Positions 17,601-26,042 of a DNA stretch of 64,000 nt are shown here, piece by piece (within the stretch, counting starts at the first letter, position 1; each line of letters opens with the position of its first letter). The translations under genes were made by a program, and so were the position numbers. The notes beneath the pieces were generated by a model, which had not been told where the DNA came from, did no database searches, and saw only the letters and a list, made by a program, of their open reading frames with translations. Origin of the DNA: SHZI01 sp031409515 (GTDB taxonomy: Bacteria; Pseudomonadota; Gammaproteobacteria; Steroidobacterales; GCA-2729495); contig JANNXJ010000056.1 in NCBI GenBank assembly GCA_031409515.1, forward strand, positions 82,767 to 146,766. The letters are read 5' to 3'.

Positions 17601-17768
17601 CTGGGCAGTGGCATCGACCTGGCCAATCAGCAGCCGCCAGCAGCCAGTCCGTCGACCGGGGAACCGGGCAAGACGGTAACCCTGGAGCTGCCCCAGTTCC
17701 GCTACGCCTTTGCGCCGGATCCCCGGGTTATCGGGCTCCGGACCAAGTACAAATTTGGCGGCGAGTAG
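14640..17768 (+). CDS. TonB-dependent outer-membrane receptor
   Basis: Outer-membrane beta-barrel importer of 1042 residues. A signal peptide (RIRLSLAVTAAVTLSPLPLLLPATGWA) is followed by a TonB-box-like IEEIIVSARKREESLQEVP, then the plug domain (VLVDGIDVS, VEVVKGPQLALYGRSAFAGAIQYVTK) and a long barrel ending in aromatic-rich strands with a terminal RTKYKFGGE. Two paired-Cys loop stretches (about residues 295-345 and 590-700) suggest disulfide-bonded external loops. The substrate is unknown; this receptor class commonly imports glycans, siderophores or hydrophobic organics. ATG at 14640 gives the signal peptide; its TAG stop comes from a REP-like element. Confidence 0.92.
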   Translation: MASFRIRLSLAVTAAVTLSPLPLLLPATGWAQIEEIIVSARKREESLQEVPIAVDVLTSEQLERKSINSLADITKSLSSVEFDEGASRSDTRITIRGLSPTRGRQNVAVLVDGIDVSTEAISNSGGGSLLNTRIVDIERIEVVKGPQLALYGRSAFAGAIQYVTKDPSEVFEATLNADANLEDQYDASLSMSGPVLGDKLGLRFNAAWWDEQGYYDNSLTGNNLGDDTGYAFGLTAKSQVTDTFTLKFRAEYEDQQVGPAPTAFLKFNAETALPETTTNPFTDPVSGTQYPPLFRCFEKIASKTWNQGLVDRNNRLYDPSYTPTGPNPALPNALYSSPYCETGVASFLGAPRNFKKSDIAVATNPFTDDDYEGIDRQLLRFSLVSEWDVGSGTLSSHTGYIHEQAKESADNGKFGFAPAPGSISSLTGAAYTDGGVNAFILDTDKLTTQFSQEIMFRTNYDGPLQATLGALYWQEDVGNASNSLTVQGSGSHCAWSSLSGITFDQLGFVEPGTGCYGYTERAVAPLIRGGFNFGDGTPYDGIGQYKESTPADRNTEHRSFFGMVEYEVTPSVKAIFEGRYSAETVDVVGPVFLKPTASGGPGSWNPCGIFFRPCTDSWMFGAPNSFSTAAHPFGGPLYSQAAFENWYDSYNPNAPISATDPRPLRDIIPSECRNDQAVIDRLANVDAGNPDPFDLFNPSCDGTLSRDDNWFSPKLTVSWQVNDDLNTYASWAIAEKPGGFSTLSIGSSGLNRELLEFKPEKLTVWEVGAKSQWLDQTLVVNTAAFFQDFTDKQTLVSVLNAAGDRLVNKLDNLDGAQVYGLEMDVSWAPMTPFLGGNWKLTGGYTYLDAEYVDAPVENTSFTFIAGVGNCIPKVVTGQSGNASVVCVVSLDGKRLEDAPAGKFVGTIGYELPLADDLTFFAQTDLLWIGKRYIEATNENWVEPDTNVDFIAGLRTERWELIGYVSNVFDDDTIASAAGGPSLSCCFTLGSGIDLANQQPPAASPSTGEPGKTVTLELPQFRYAFAPDPRVIGLRTKYKFGGE

Positions 17769-17833
17769 GAGCGGCCCGTAGGAGCGGCTTTAGCCGCGAT
17801 CCGGGGCCGGTCGCGCCTTAAGGCGCTCCTACG
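17766..17833. repeat. REP-like element pair in inverted orientation
   Basis: A short TAGGAGCGG start (17766), a full GTAGGAGCGGCTTTAGCCGCGAT unit (17778-17800) and an inverted TCGCGCCTTAAGGCGCTCCTACG unit (17811-17833) lie between convergent genes. They provide the TAG stops of both the TonB receptor and the aldehyde dehydrogenase and can fold as a large hairpin. Confidence 0.85.
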
Positions 17834-19259
17834 GCGCGTTGTAGCCCAGCACCACTTTCAGTTCCACGAAATCGGCCAGGCCAAACTCGCCCCACTCCCG
17901 GCCGTTACCGGACTGTTTGAAGCCGCCAAAGGGCGCGTTCAGGGCCATGTCGGCGCCATTGATATGCACCATGCCTGCGCGGATCTGGCTGGCAGCCCGG
18001 CGGGCGACGGTGCGATCCGTGGCCCAGACGTAGGCCGCCAGGCCGTAGGGCGTGTCGTTGGCAATGCGAATGGCATCGGCCTCCGTCTCGTAGGGCAGGA
18101 TCGCCAGCACCGGGCCAAAGATTTCCTCCCGGGCAATCGTCATGTCGTTACGCACGCCACCGAAAATCGTCGGCCGCACGAAGTAACCGCGGGTTAGTCC
18201 CGCAGGCCGCCCTTCGCCGCCAGTGACCACTGTCGCGCCCTCCTCTATGCCGGCACGAATCAGCCGCTGGATCCTGTCGAACTGCAGCTGGCTGACGACC
18301 GGGCCCAGCCTGGTGGCCGGATCCCGGGGATCACCCGTGACGATGCCGTCTGCCACCTCTTTCGCGAGGGCCATGGCCCGGGCCTGGAGTCGCGCTGGGA
18401 CGAGCATCCGGGTGGGCGCATTGCAGGACTGGCCGGTGTTGCTGAAGCAGTCGGCCACACCCCAGCGCACGGCGGCTTCCAGGATCTGCTCATCCAGGAC
18501 GACCAGGGGCGACTTGCCGCCCAGTTCCTGGTGGACGCGCTTGACCGTATCGGCGCCGGCCTTGGCCACGGCGATGCCGGCGCGGGTGGAGCCGGTGAAG
18601 GACACCATGTCCACTTCCGGATGGGTGGCCAATGCCTGCCCGACACCGGGGCCGTCACCGTGGACGAGATTGAAGACGCCCCTCGGCACGCCCGCCTCGT
18701 GCATGACCTCGGCGAAGACCGTGCCGGACAGGGGGGCAATCTCGCTGGGTTTCAGCACCATGGTGCAACCCGCGGCCAGCGCGGGCGCCACCTTGCAGGC
18801 GATCTGGTTCAGGGGCCAGTTCCAGGGCGTGATGAAGCCGCAGACGCCCACCGGTTCCCGCACGAGGCGCAGCCCGTCCCGGTCCTCATTGAAGCGGTAG
18901 GTTTCGAGGACCTGGCGGATCGTGGTCAGGTGCCCGACGCCCAGCGCGGACTGGGAGCGCCGGGCAAAGGCCAGAGGTGCGCCCATCTCGTCGGAAATCG
19001 CCTGGGCAATGTCCCCCTGGCGACGCCGGTAGGCCGCAATCACGCGGTCAATGAGGTCCATGCGCTCGGGGACCGTGGTCACGGAGTAGCTGGCAAACGC
19101 CCGCCGGGCAGCGGTGACCGCGCGAGCCACGTCCCCCGCACCGCCCAGGGAGATCGTGCCAATCTGCTCTTCCGTGGCCGGATTGATGACGGGGTGGTCC
19201 CGGGGCGTCTCCGGATCAACCCAGGCCCCGTCGATATAGAATTGCCGGTAGTCGTACAT
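17829..19259 (-). CDS. aldehyde dehydrogenase family protein
   Basis: NAD(P)-dependent aldehyde dehydrogenase, 476 residues. Typical motifs: PWNWPLNQ, FTGSTRAG (cofactor), the catalytic Glu in QELGGKSPLVV, catalytic Cys in NTGQSCNAPTRM and the EEIFGPVLAI segment. The ATG at 19259 follows GGGAGGGAGCG; the open frame continues to 20273 only as antisense to the next gene. It is divergent from the TVP38-flavoreductase gene, with 15 bp between starts. Confidence 0.93.
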   Translation of the reverse strand: MYDYRQFYIDGAWVDPETPRDHPVINPATEEQIGTISLGGAGDVARAVTAARRAFASYSVTTVPERMDLIDRVIAAYRRRQGDIAQAISDEMGAPLAFARRSQSALGVGHLTTIRQVLETYRFNEDRDGLRLVREPVGVCGFITPWNWPLNQIACKVAPALAAGCTMVLKPSEIAPLSGTVFAEVMHEAGVPRGVFNLVHGDGPGVGQALATHPEVDMVSFTGSTRAGIAVAKAGADTVKRVHQELGGKSPLVVLDEQILEAAVRWGVADCFSNTGQSCNAPTRMLVPARLQARAMALAKEVADGIVTGDPRDPATRLGPVVSQLQFDRIQRLIRAGIEEGATVVTGGEGRPAGLTRGYFVRPTIFGGVRNDMTIAREEIFGPVLAILPYETEADAIRIANDTPYGLAAYVWATDRTVARRAASQIRAGMVHINGADMALNAPFGGFKQSGNGREWGEFGLADFVELKVVLGYNAP

Positions 19260-19274
19260 GATCGCTCCCTCCCT

Positions 19275-21428
19275 ATGCGTCGCAAACTGATTATCGCCGG
19301 ACTGGCGATCGGCGTCCTCGCCCTTTTCTTCGGCTCCGGCCTGGGGAGATACCTGAACTTCCAGACCCTGCTGGACGCGCTGGAAGCCATCCGCCTGCGG
19401 GCCCAGGCCGAGCCGCTGCTTTCGGGGGCGCTCTTTTTTGCTCTCTACGTTGCTGTCGCCTGCCTGAACATGCCGGGAGCCTTCATCCTGACCCCGGCCG
19501 CCGGCGCCATCTTCGGGACGCTCATCGGCTCGGTCTGGGTGTCCTTCGGCAGCACCATCGGCGCCACCATCAGTTTCCTGACGGCCCGCTACCTGTTGCG
19601 CGGGTTCTTCGAAACCCGCTTCGCGGGCGTGACCGAACGGGTCAACCGGGGCATCCGGGAAGAAGGTCCCTATTACCTGTTCGGCCTGCGCCTGGTGCCC
19701 ATCTTTCCGTTCTTTGCCATCAATCCCCTGATGGGCCTGACGCGCCTCCGGACCTGGACGTTTTTCTGGGTCAGCCAGCTGGGCATGCTGCCGGGTACCG
19801 TGGTCTACGTGAATGCAGGCGCCCAGGTGGGCCGCATCGAATCCGTGAGCGGCGTGCTGTCGCCCACGCTGCTGGGCTCCTTCGCGCTGCTCGGCATTTT
19901 TCCCTTCCTGGCCAAACGCGTGATGACCTGGCTGCAGAGCCGGAAGGTCTACGCGCGTTTCACGCAGCCCGCACACTTCGACGCCAACCTGATCGTGATC
20001 GGGGCCGGCTCGGCGGGCCTCGTGACCGCCTACGTGGCCGCTGCAGCGAGGGCCCGGGTGGTCCTGATCGAAGCAGACCGGATGGGCGGCGACTGCCTGA
20101 ACACCGGCTGTGTACCCAGCAAGGCGCTGATCCGCTCCGGGCGCGTGGCTGCGCTGGCACGCCGGGCGACCGAATTCGGTCTGGCGTCTGCGCCGGCGGT
20201 GGGCGCCTCGGGCACCGACTTCCCGCGGGTGATGGCCCGGGTCCGGCGCGTCATTGAGCGCATCGAGCCCCACGACTCAGTGGAACGCTACACAGCCCTG
20301 GGCGTCGAGTGCGTCCAGGGCAAGGCGCGGCTGACCTCGCCCTGGACGGTGACCGTGGCCACGGGCGCCGGCGCACGGACGATCACGGGCCGCAACATCG
20401 TGCTGGCCACCGGCGGGGCACCCGCCCTGCCGCCCATACCCGGGCTGCTGACCGTCCCCCACGTCACCTCGGACAGCGTCTGGGAACTGGCCGAACTGCC
20501 GGCCCGCCTGCTGGTGCTCGGTGGTGGCCCGATCGGCTGCGAGCTCGCCCAGGCCTTCCGTAATCTCGGCAGCGAAGTCACCCTGGTGGAGATGCTGCCC
20601 GGCCTGCTGGCCCGGGAAGATGACGCCGCCGGCACCCTGCTGGCAGAGGTCTTTGGGGAACTGGGCATTCGGGTCCTCACCGGCTGCCGGGCAGAGCGCT
20701 TCGAACGCCAGCCGGGCGGGGGCCGCCTCCGCTGCCTGCAGGGCGATACCCACCACGACATCGACTTCGACATGGCGCTCATCGCCGTGGGCAGAAAGGC
20801 CCGCACGGCCGGGTTGGGGCTCGAAGAGCTGGGCATTGCACTGAATGACAACGGCACCGTCAGCGTCAACGAATACCTGCAGACGCGCCTGCCCAACATC
20901 TATGCCTGCGGTGACGTGGCCGGTCCCTGGCAACTTACCCACGTGGCCGCCCACCAGGCCTGGTACTGCGCCATGAATGCGCTGTGGGGGCGCTTCTGGC
21001 GTTTCCGCGCGGACTACTCGGTGCTCCCGGCCACGGTCTACACCGATCCCGAGGTGGCGCGGGTGGGCCTGACCGAGGCCGAGGCCCGGGCCTCAGGCCA
21101 GCCCGTCGAGACGGTCACTTACGATCTGGCGGACCTGGACCGGGCCATTGCGGATGGGGAGGCCCGGGGCTTTGTGAAGGTGGTGGTACCCCGGGACAGC
21201 GACCGGATCCTCGGCGTGACCGTGGTGGGCCCCCACGCGGGGGAGACGCTCAGCGAGTTCGTGCTGGCAATGCGGCATGGCCTGGGCCTCCGGAAGATCC
21301 TGGCCACGGTCCACAGCTACCCGACGTTGGCGGAGGCCAACAAGTTCGTCGCGGGCGCCTGGCAGCGCCGGCACCTCCCCGGCCTCCTGCTGGACCTCGC
21401 GGCATGGTTCAATCGCCGTCAGCTCTGA
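19275..21428 (+). CDS. TVP38/TMEM64 membrane domain fused to pyridine nucleotide-disulfide oxidoreductase
   Basis: 717-residue fusion. Residues ~1-225 form a VTT/DedA-like membrane domain (LIIAGLAIGVLALFFGSGLG, then GAIFGTLIGSVWVSFGSTIG and FGLRLVPIFPFFAINPLMGL). From ~235 a mercuric-reductase/dihydrolipoamide-dehydrogenase-like flavoprotein follows: FAD loop VIGAGSAGL near 241, redox pair in GGDCLNTGCVPSKAL (Cys274 and Cys279), NAD loop LGGGPIGCELA, and the dimer-interface HSYPTLAEANK. There is no second C-terminal Cys pair as in MerA. Such fusions recur in proteobacteria but the reaction is unknown; membrane-linked quinone, thiol or lipid reduction is possible. The start at 19275 gives the membrane segment first. 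Confidence 0.88.
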   Translation: MRRKLIIAGLAIGVLALFFGSGLGRYLNFQTLLDALEAIRLRAQAEPLLSGALFFALYVAVACLNMPGAFILTPAAGAIFGTLIGSVWVSFGSTIGATISFLTARYLLRGFFETRFAGVTERVNRGIREEGPYYLFGLRLVPIFPFFAINPLMGLTRLRTWTFFWVSQLGMLPGTVVYVNAGAQVGRIESVSGVLSPTLLGSFALLGIFPFLAKRVMTWLQSRKVYARFTQPAHFDANLIVIGAGSAGLVTAYVAAAARARVVLIEADRMGGDCLNTGCVPSKALIRSGRVAALARRATEFGLASAPAVGASGTDFPRVMARVRRVIERIEPHDSVERYTALGVECVQGKARLTSPWTVTVATGAGARTITGRNIVLATGGAPALPPIPGLLTVPHVTSDSVWELAELPARLLVLGGGPIGCELAQAFRNLGSEVTLVEMLPGLLAREDDAAGTLLAEVFGELGIRVLTGCRAERFERQPGGGRLRCLQGDTHHDIDFDMALIAVGRKARTAGLGLEELGIALNDNGTVSVNEYLQTRLPNIYACGDVAGPWQLTHVAAHQAWYCAMNALWGRFWRFRADYSVLPATVYTDPEVARVGLTEAEARASGQPVETVTYDLADLDRAIADGEARGFVKVVVPRDSDRILGVTVVGPHAGETLSEFVLAMRHGLGLRKILATVHSYPTLAEANKFVAGAWQRRHLPGLLLDLAAWFNRRQL

Positions 21429-21460
21429 ACCTCCGTCCCCCTGCCCGGTCCGACTCTTCG

Positions 21461-22198
21461 ATGATGGCCACTAACGCCGCCCTTAAACCTGCTCCCGGCG
21501 CACCGCCCGGGGCTGACGACGTGATCGTCACCCGCGCGCTCAACCGGACCTTTCCCATGGGCGACACGGTGATCCGGGCGCTCCAGGGGGTGGATGTGAC
21601 AATTTGTCGCGGGGAGTACGTGGCCATCATGGGGCCGTCCGGCTCGGGCAAGTCCACCCTCATGAACATCATCGGCTGCCTGGATCGGCCTGACAGCGGC
21701 GAGTACTGGCTCAACGGCACGGCGGTTGCCGCGCTGGGTGACGGGCCCCTCGCCGCCCTGCGCAACCGGGAGATTGGCTTCGTCTTTCAGACCTTCAATC
21801 TCCTGGCCCGCGCTGACGCCCTGCATAACGTCGAACTGCCGCTGATCTACGCCGGCATCAGTCGCAGCGAGCGGGTGCAACGGGCCCGGCTGGCCCTGGA
21901 GCAGGTGGGGCTGCAGGATCGCCTCCGGCACCGTCCGTCGGAGCTTTCGGGTGGGCAACGCCAGCGCGTGGCAGTGGCCCGGGCCCTGGTGACCCGACCG
22001 AGCCTCCTGCTGGCCGACGAGCCCACCGGGAACCTGGACTCGGCGACTGCCGCAGACATCCTGGCACTGTTCGCCGAGCTCCACGCCCAGGGGAATACCA
22101 TCGTGCTGGTGACCCACGATGCCAGCGTTGCTGCCAATGCCAACCGCGCCATCCGCCTGCGGGATGGCCGCATCGAATCGGACACACTGACGACCTAG
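21461..22198 (+). CDS. ABC transporter ATP-binding protein, MacB/LolD-like
   Basis: 245-residue ATPase of the MacB/LolD/FtsE class. Walker A GPSGSGKST, Q-loop FVFQTFNLL, signature LSGGQRQRV, Walker B LLLADEPTGNLD and the switch His in LVTHD are all visible. The longer frame back to 20984 is a shadow of the preceding flavoprotein; ATG at 21461 or 21464 are equivalent choices. It is followed by the adaptor (3 bp after its stop) and a permease, forming a three-gene efflux system in an order ATPase-adaptor-permease. Confidence 0.92.
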   Translation: MMATNAALKPAPGAPPGADDVIVTRALNRTFPMGDTVIRALQGVDVTICRGEYVAIMGPSGSGKSTLMNIIGCLDRPDSGEYWLNGTAVAALGDGPLAALRNREIGFVFQTFNLLARADALHNVELPLIYAGISRSERVQRARLALEQVGLQDRLRHRPSELSGGQRQRVAVARALVTRPSLLLADEPTGNLDSATAADILALFAELHAQGNTIVLVTHDASVAANANRAIRLRDGRIESDTLTT

Positions 22199-22201
22199 GA
22201 A

Positions 22202-23527
22202 ATGCTCCGGATGAAGACCACACGTTTAGCCCTGACTCCCCGCCTGCTGCTGACGCTGGCTGTCGGCCTGCTGGCCGCCTGCGGCCGCCCGGCCGACAAG
22301 ACGCCTGCCACCTACCAGACCGTGCCGGTCGAGAAGCGGGACATCACCGTGGCCGTCGAGGCGGCGGGTCAGATCGAGCCATCGCTCACCGTGGAGCTCA
22401 AGTCCAAGGCCTCCGGCCAGATCCTCGCCATCCAGGGCGAAACGGGGCAGGTCGTGCAGAAGGGCACGCTGCTGGTGCAGATCGACAAGCGCAACCCCCA
22501 GAACTCCCTGGCCCAGGCCAGCGCCCAGCTGGAAGCGGCGAAGGCCCGGCGGTCCATTGCCGAGGCCCAGAGCAAGCGGGCGGCAACCCTGCTCAGCGAA
22601 AAGATCATCAACGACGTGGACTTCGAGCAGTCCCAGCTGGAGTCAGCCAACGCCAAGGCCGAGGTAGTGCGCTCCCAGGTGGCCGTCGAAACCGCGCGGA
22701 TCCAGCTGGACGACACCGACCTCCGGGCGCCGATCACGGGCACCATCATCGAGAAGCTGGTGGAGGAAGGCCAGGTGATCTCGTCGCCCATCATGGACGT
22801 GGGTGGGGGCACGCCAATGCTGAAGATGGCGGACCTCACCAGCGTCGAGGTCCGCACCCTGGTGGACGAAACCGACATTGGCAAGATCACCCCGGGACAG
22901 GCGGCGGTCGTCACGGTCACTGCCTTTCCCAACCAGCCCTTCCGGGGCGTGGTGCAAAAGATCGAGCCCCAGGCCACCGCGGACCAGACCGTCACCACCT
23001 TTGCCGTGCGCATCGTGCTGAAGAACGACAGCGGCCTGCTGAAGCCGGGCATGAACGCCGAGGTCTCCATCCTGGTGACGGAAAGCAGGGACGTGATTGC
23101 CGTGCCCACCGGCGCCCTCCGCACCGACCGGGACCTGAAGACCTCGGCAGCACTCGTGGGCCTGGACGAGGCCACGACTGCTGAGCAACTGAAGGCGAAC
23201 GCACTGCCGGACGCGCCCGCCGGCCAGGAGGGCCAGAGCTACCAGTTCAGTAACCGGTACTGGGTCTTCGTCAACCGGGACAGCAAGCCGGTCGCCGTGC
23301 CGGTGCTCACGGGTATCACGGACCTGGACTACAGCGAGGTGCTGGCGGGCCTGAAGCCCGGCGATCTGGTCTACCTGCTGCCCAGTTCCGGCCTGGTCGA
23401 GACCCAGCAGCGGTTCCAGCAGCAGATGCGCCAGTTCACCGGCATGCCGGGCATGACCGGCGGCAAGCCGGCGGCGAAGCCCGCCGAAGGCCAGACAGCA
23501 GGCCAGACAGCGGGCCAGAGGAAGTAG
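22202..23527 (+). CDS. periplasmic adaptor (MacA-like membrane fusion lipoprotein)
   Basis: 441-residue periplasmic adaptor that links the MacB-like ABC permease to an outer-membrane channel. A lipobox LLAAC with Cys27 predicts a lipoprotein. Lipoyl half-motifs surround a coiled-coil hairpin (about residues 100-175, rich in A, E, K, Q), then beta-barrel segments (VTVTAFPNQPFRGVV). The tail has a small tandem GQTAGQTAGQ repeat. No TolC gene is nearby. Confidence 0.9.
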   Translation: MLRMKTTRLALTPRLLLTLAVGLLAACGRPADKTPATYQTVPVEKRDITVAVEAAGQIEPSLTVELKSKASGQILAIQGETGQVVQKGTLLVQIDKRNPQNSLAQASAQLEAAKARRSIAEAQSKRAATLLSEKIINDVDFEQSQLESANAKAEVVRSQVAVETARIQLDDTDLRAPITGTIIEKLVEEGQVISSPIMDVGGGTPMLKMADLTSVEVRTLVDETDIGKITPGQAAVVTVTAFPNQPFRGVVQKIEPQATADQTVTTFAVRIVLKNDSGLLKPGMNAEVSILVTESRDVIAVPTGALRTDRDLKTSAALVGLDEATTAEQLKANALPDAPAGQEGQSYQFSNRYWVFVNRDSKPVAVPVLTGITDLDYSEVLAGLKPGDLVYLLPSSGLVETQQRFQQQMRQFTGMPGMTGGKPAAKPAEGQTAGQTAGQRK

Positions 23528-23529
23528 CC

Positions 23530-24738
23530 ATGCTCTTCGCGGAAATGATCCTCGTGGCGCTCCAGTCGGTCCGGGCCAACCTGTTCCGCGCCTTCCTCAC
23601 CATGCTGGGCATCATCATCGGCGTCGCGTCGGTGATCACGATGATCGCCATCGGCTCCGGGGCCAAGGCAGCAGTGGATCAGCAGATCGACCAGCTGGGG
23701 GCCAGCGTCCTGTCCGTGCGGGCCGGGAGTTTCATGCGCATGGGCGTCGCCCAGAGCGGGGCGACCCTCAGCATCCAGGATGCGGACGCCATCGTAAAGG
23801 GGGCGCCCTCCGTCATCGGTGTGGTGCCCGAGATTGCCGGCCAGCTGCAGATCAAGCTGGGCAACCGGAACGAGAGCCTGCGGGTGGCCGGGGTGACCGC
23901 CAACTTCCCTGGCATCCAGGGCTACAGCATTGCCTCAGGCCGGTCCTTCACCCAGGCGGACGATGCCAGCCGGCGGGCTGTGGCCGTCCTCGGGGCCTCA
24001 GTGGCCGCGAAGCTGGGCAGCACCGGAGAGTCCATCGTCGGCCAGACGATCTACATCAAGGGCATCGCTTTCGAGGTGCTGGGCGTGTTCGCGGAGAAGG
24101 GCTCCAGTGGCTTTCGCAATGTGGACGAGCAGCTCTGGATTCCGTTCTACACCGCCCGCTACCGGGTCTTTGGCACGGAACAGCTGGACTCCATCAGCGC
24201 GCAGATGGCGCCTGGCTCCACGGTGGAACGCTCCATCGTCGAGATCGAGCAGGTCATGCGCCGGGAGCACCAGATTCAGCCCGGCAAGGACAACGACTTC
24301 AGCATTTCCGACCCCCGCCAGTTCTTCAACGTGCGGGAAGCCGCGGCGAACATTTTCGCCATCCTGCTGGCGGGCATCGCCAGCATTAGCCTGGTGGTGG
24401 GCGGCATCGGCATCATGAACATCATGCTGGTGACGGTCACGGAGCGCACCAAGGAGATCGGCATCCGCAAGGCGCTGGGCGCCAGCCGCCGGAACATCCT
24501 CCTGCAGTTCGTGGTGGAGGCCATGGTGCTGTGCATGCTGGGCGGCGCGGTGGGCATCGCGCTGGGCGCGGGCATCACCACGCTGATCGCGCGCATCGCC
24601 GGCTGGAGCATGGCCATCTCGCCAACAGCCGTGGCGCTGGCCTTCTGTTTCAGTGCGGCGGTAGGCCTGTTCTTCGGGATCTGGCCGGCGCGCAAGGCCG
24701 CGCGGCTGGACCCCATCGAAGCCCTGCGCTACGAGTAG
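23530..24738 (+). CDS. ABC transporter permease, MacB/FtsX type
   Basis: 402-residue inner-membrane permease with the MacB architecture: one N-terminal membrane helix (AFLTMLGIIIGVASVITMIAIG), a large periplasmic core domain, and three C-terminal helices (GGIGIMNIMLVTVTERTKEIG motif before the last two). It starts two bases after the adaptor stop. With its neighbours it probably exports a peptide, lipid or small molecule; the substrate cannot be read from sequence. Its TAG stop is part of a REP-like element. Confidence 0.92.
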   Translation: MLFAEMILVALQSVRANLFRAFLTMLGIIIGVASVITMIAIGSGAKAAVDQQIDQLGASVLSVRAGSFMRMGVAQSGATLSIQDADAIVKGAPSVIGVVPEIAGQLQIKLGNRNESLRVAGVTANFPGIQGYSIASGRSFTQADDASRRAVAVLGASVAAKLGSTGESIVGQTIYIKGIAFEVLGVFAEKGSSGFRNVDEQLWIPFYTARYRVFGTEQLDSISAQMAPGSTVERSIVEIEQVMRREHQIQPGKDNDFSISDPRQFFNVREAAANIFAILLAGIASISLVVGGIGIMNIMLVTVTERTKEIGIRKALGASRRNILLQFVVEAMVLCMLGGAVGIALGAGITTLIARIAGWSMAISPTAVALAFCFSAAVGLFFGIWPARKAARLDPIEALRYE

Positions 24739-24758
24739 GAGCGGCTTTAGCCGCGATC
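24735..24758. repeat. REP-like element
   Basis: Single GTAGGAGCGGCTTTAGCCGCGATC unit directly after the permease coding sequence; it supplies that gene's TAG stop. The internal GCGGCTTTAGCCGC is a stem-loop. Confidence 0.85.
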
Positions 24759-24789
24759 GACACCGGGCACAACACCGAAAGCCGAGTCC

Positions 24790-25101
24790 ATGCGCAGAAT
24801 CCTTCTGGCGACGCTCCTTCTCCAGGTCTCCCCGGTAGTCTCAGCCGACGGCCTCGCCAACGCCTATCTCGTCTGCGACATCTTCGAGAAGACGGGAATC
24901 TCAGCCGAGTGCGAGGCGTCGAACGCAACGTCCACCGTGGACGTGATCATCAATACCAGCAGGGAGGAAGCCCAGCAGGTATGCCTGGTGGTCGCGGACC
25001 GGATGGCGCAGATGGGCCGCTCCCTCGGCGGCCGGTGGCAGCTCCGGATCTTTGCTCCGGACCGGGCTGCCGAGCCCCTCGCGGCGTGTGCGCTGAGGTG
25101 A
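24790..25101 (+). CDS. small exported protein of unknown function
   Basis: 103 residues with a clear signal peptide (RRILLATLLLQVSPVVSA). The mature part has four cysteines (VCDIF, AECEAS, QVCLVV, AACALR), which could form two disulfides, and a periplasmic location is likely. I recognise no family. It is 24 bp upstream of the glutaredoxin-like gene, and the pair may share a transcript and a thiol-related function, which is inference only. Confidence 0.65.
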   Translation: MRRILLATLLLQVSPVVSADGLANAYLVCDIFEKTGISAECEASNATSTVDVIINTSREEAQQVCLVVADRMAQMGRSLGGRWQLRIFAPDRAAEPLAACALR

Positions 25102-25124
25102 CTGACTTGAGAAAGGAACACGCC

Positions 25125-25457
25125 ATGAGAACCACCTCCGCCGCCGGCCTGCTGCTGGCCGTCATGCTGCTCTCAGTGAATGTCCAGGCCAGCAAGCCCA
25201 TCTCCGGCGTCACGCTCTTCATGGCACCCTGGTGTGGTTACTGCATGCAGGCCAAGGCCTACATGGCCAAACACGACATTGCCTACCGGGAATACGACGT
25301 GGACACAGCCGCCGGGCAGAAGGCCTTCGAGAAGATGGGCGGCACCAAGGGCGTCCCCGCGGGCAAGCGGGGCATCCCGTTCCTGGTGTGGCAGGGCAAA
25401 GAGATACGGGGCTTTCAGGCGAGCCGCTACGCGGAGTTTTTCCAGTTGCCGGACTAA
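25125..25457 (+). CDS. exported glutaredoxin-like protein
   Basis: 110-residue thioredoxin-fold protein with an N-terminal signal peptide (SAAGLLLAVMLLSVNVQA) and a glutaredoxin core: MAPWCGYCMQAKAYM with a CGYC active site, the cis-Pro loop GIPFLVW and a C-terminal helix. Being exported it probably works in periplasmic thiol exchange. The ATG at 25125 follows GAAAGGA. Longer frames upstream are antisense shadows. Confidence 0.88.
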   Translation: MRTTSAAGLLLAVMLLSVNVQASKPISGVTLFMAPWCGYCMQAKAYMAKHDIAYREYDVDTAAGQKAFEKMGGTKGVPAGKRGIPFLVWQGKEIRGFQASRYAEFFQLPD

Positions 25458-25490
25458 CGGGCTCAGCGACGGCTTGGGGAGTCATGCCCG

Positions 25491-26006
25491 ATGTGGAAAT
25501 TCGAGGGCCGGAAGCGGCCTGACTTTGCGGAGGCGCCTGCCGCCGGGCAGGAATCCGTGTGGGATTACCCGCGGCCGCCGCGGCTTGTCGAGGACTCCCG
25601 CCACGTGGAGGTCTGGCACGGGACGCAGCGCATCGCCGCCACCCGGCGGGCCTGGCGGGTACTGGAAACGGCGAGTCCGCCCACCTTCTACCTGCCCGTG
25701 GAAGACGTGGCGATGGAGTGGCTGAACCCTGCTGCGGGCAGCTCGTTCTGCGAGTGGAAGGGCTCGGCCAGCTACTTCTCGCTGGCTAGCGGTGGTGTGC
25801 AGGGTCAGGCCGTGGCCTGGAGCTATCCGCGGCCCTCCGCAGCTTTTGCCCGGCTTGCCGGCTGTCTGTCGTTCTATCCGGGCCGGGTCCGGTGCCTGGT
25901 GGCTGGCGAGGTGGCGAGACCCCAGCCCGGCGGCTTCTACGGTGGCTGGCTCACTGACGAGATCGTCGGGCCCGTCAAGGGCGAGCCCGGCACCGGTCAC
26001 TGGTAG
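25491..26006 (+). CDS. DUF427 domain protein
   Basis: 171-residue DUF427 protein. The conserved core YLPVEDVAMEWL and the FCEWKGSASYFSL segment are clearly visible, followed by SYPRPSAAF and a C-terminal VRCLVAGEVA-type strand. DUF427 proteins are small beta-rich cytoplasmic proteins of unknown function. It lies 33 bp after the glutaredoxin-like gene and ends near the convergent egtD. Confidence 0.85.
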   Translation: MWKFEGRKRPDFAEAPAAGQESVWDYPRPPRLVEDSRHVEVWHGTQRIAATRRAWRVLETASPPTFYLPVEDVAMEWLNPAAGSSFCEWKGSASYFSLASGGVQGQAVAWSYPRPSAAFARLAGCLSFYPGRVRCLVAGEVARPQPGGFYGGWLTDEIVGPVKGEPGTGHW

Positions 26007-26042
26007 CGACGCGCCAGCGATCCCGGGCCTGTCAGGGCGGGC

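Noticed and set aside
21461..24738. Macrolide exporter MacAB
   Set aside because: The fold is MacAB-like, but ATPase and permease are separate proteins and no resistance context exists, so only a general export system is called.
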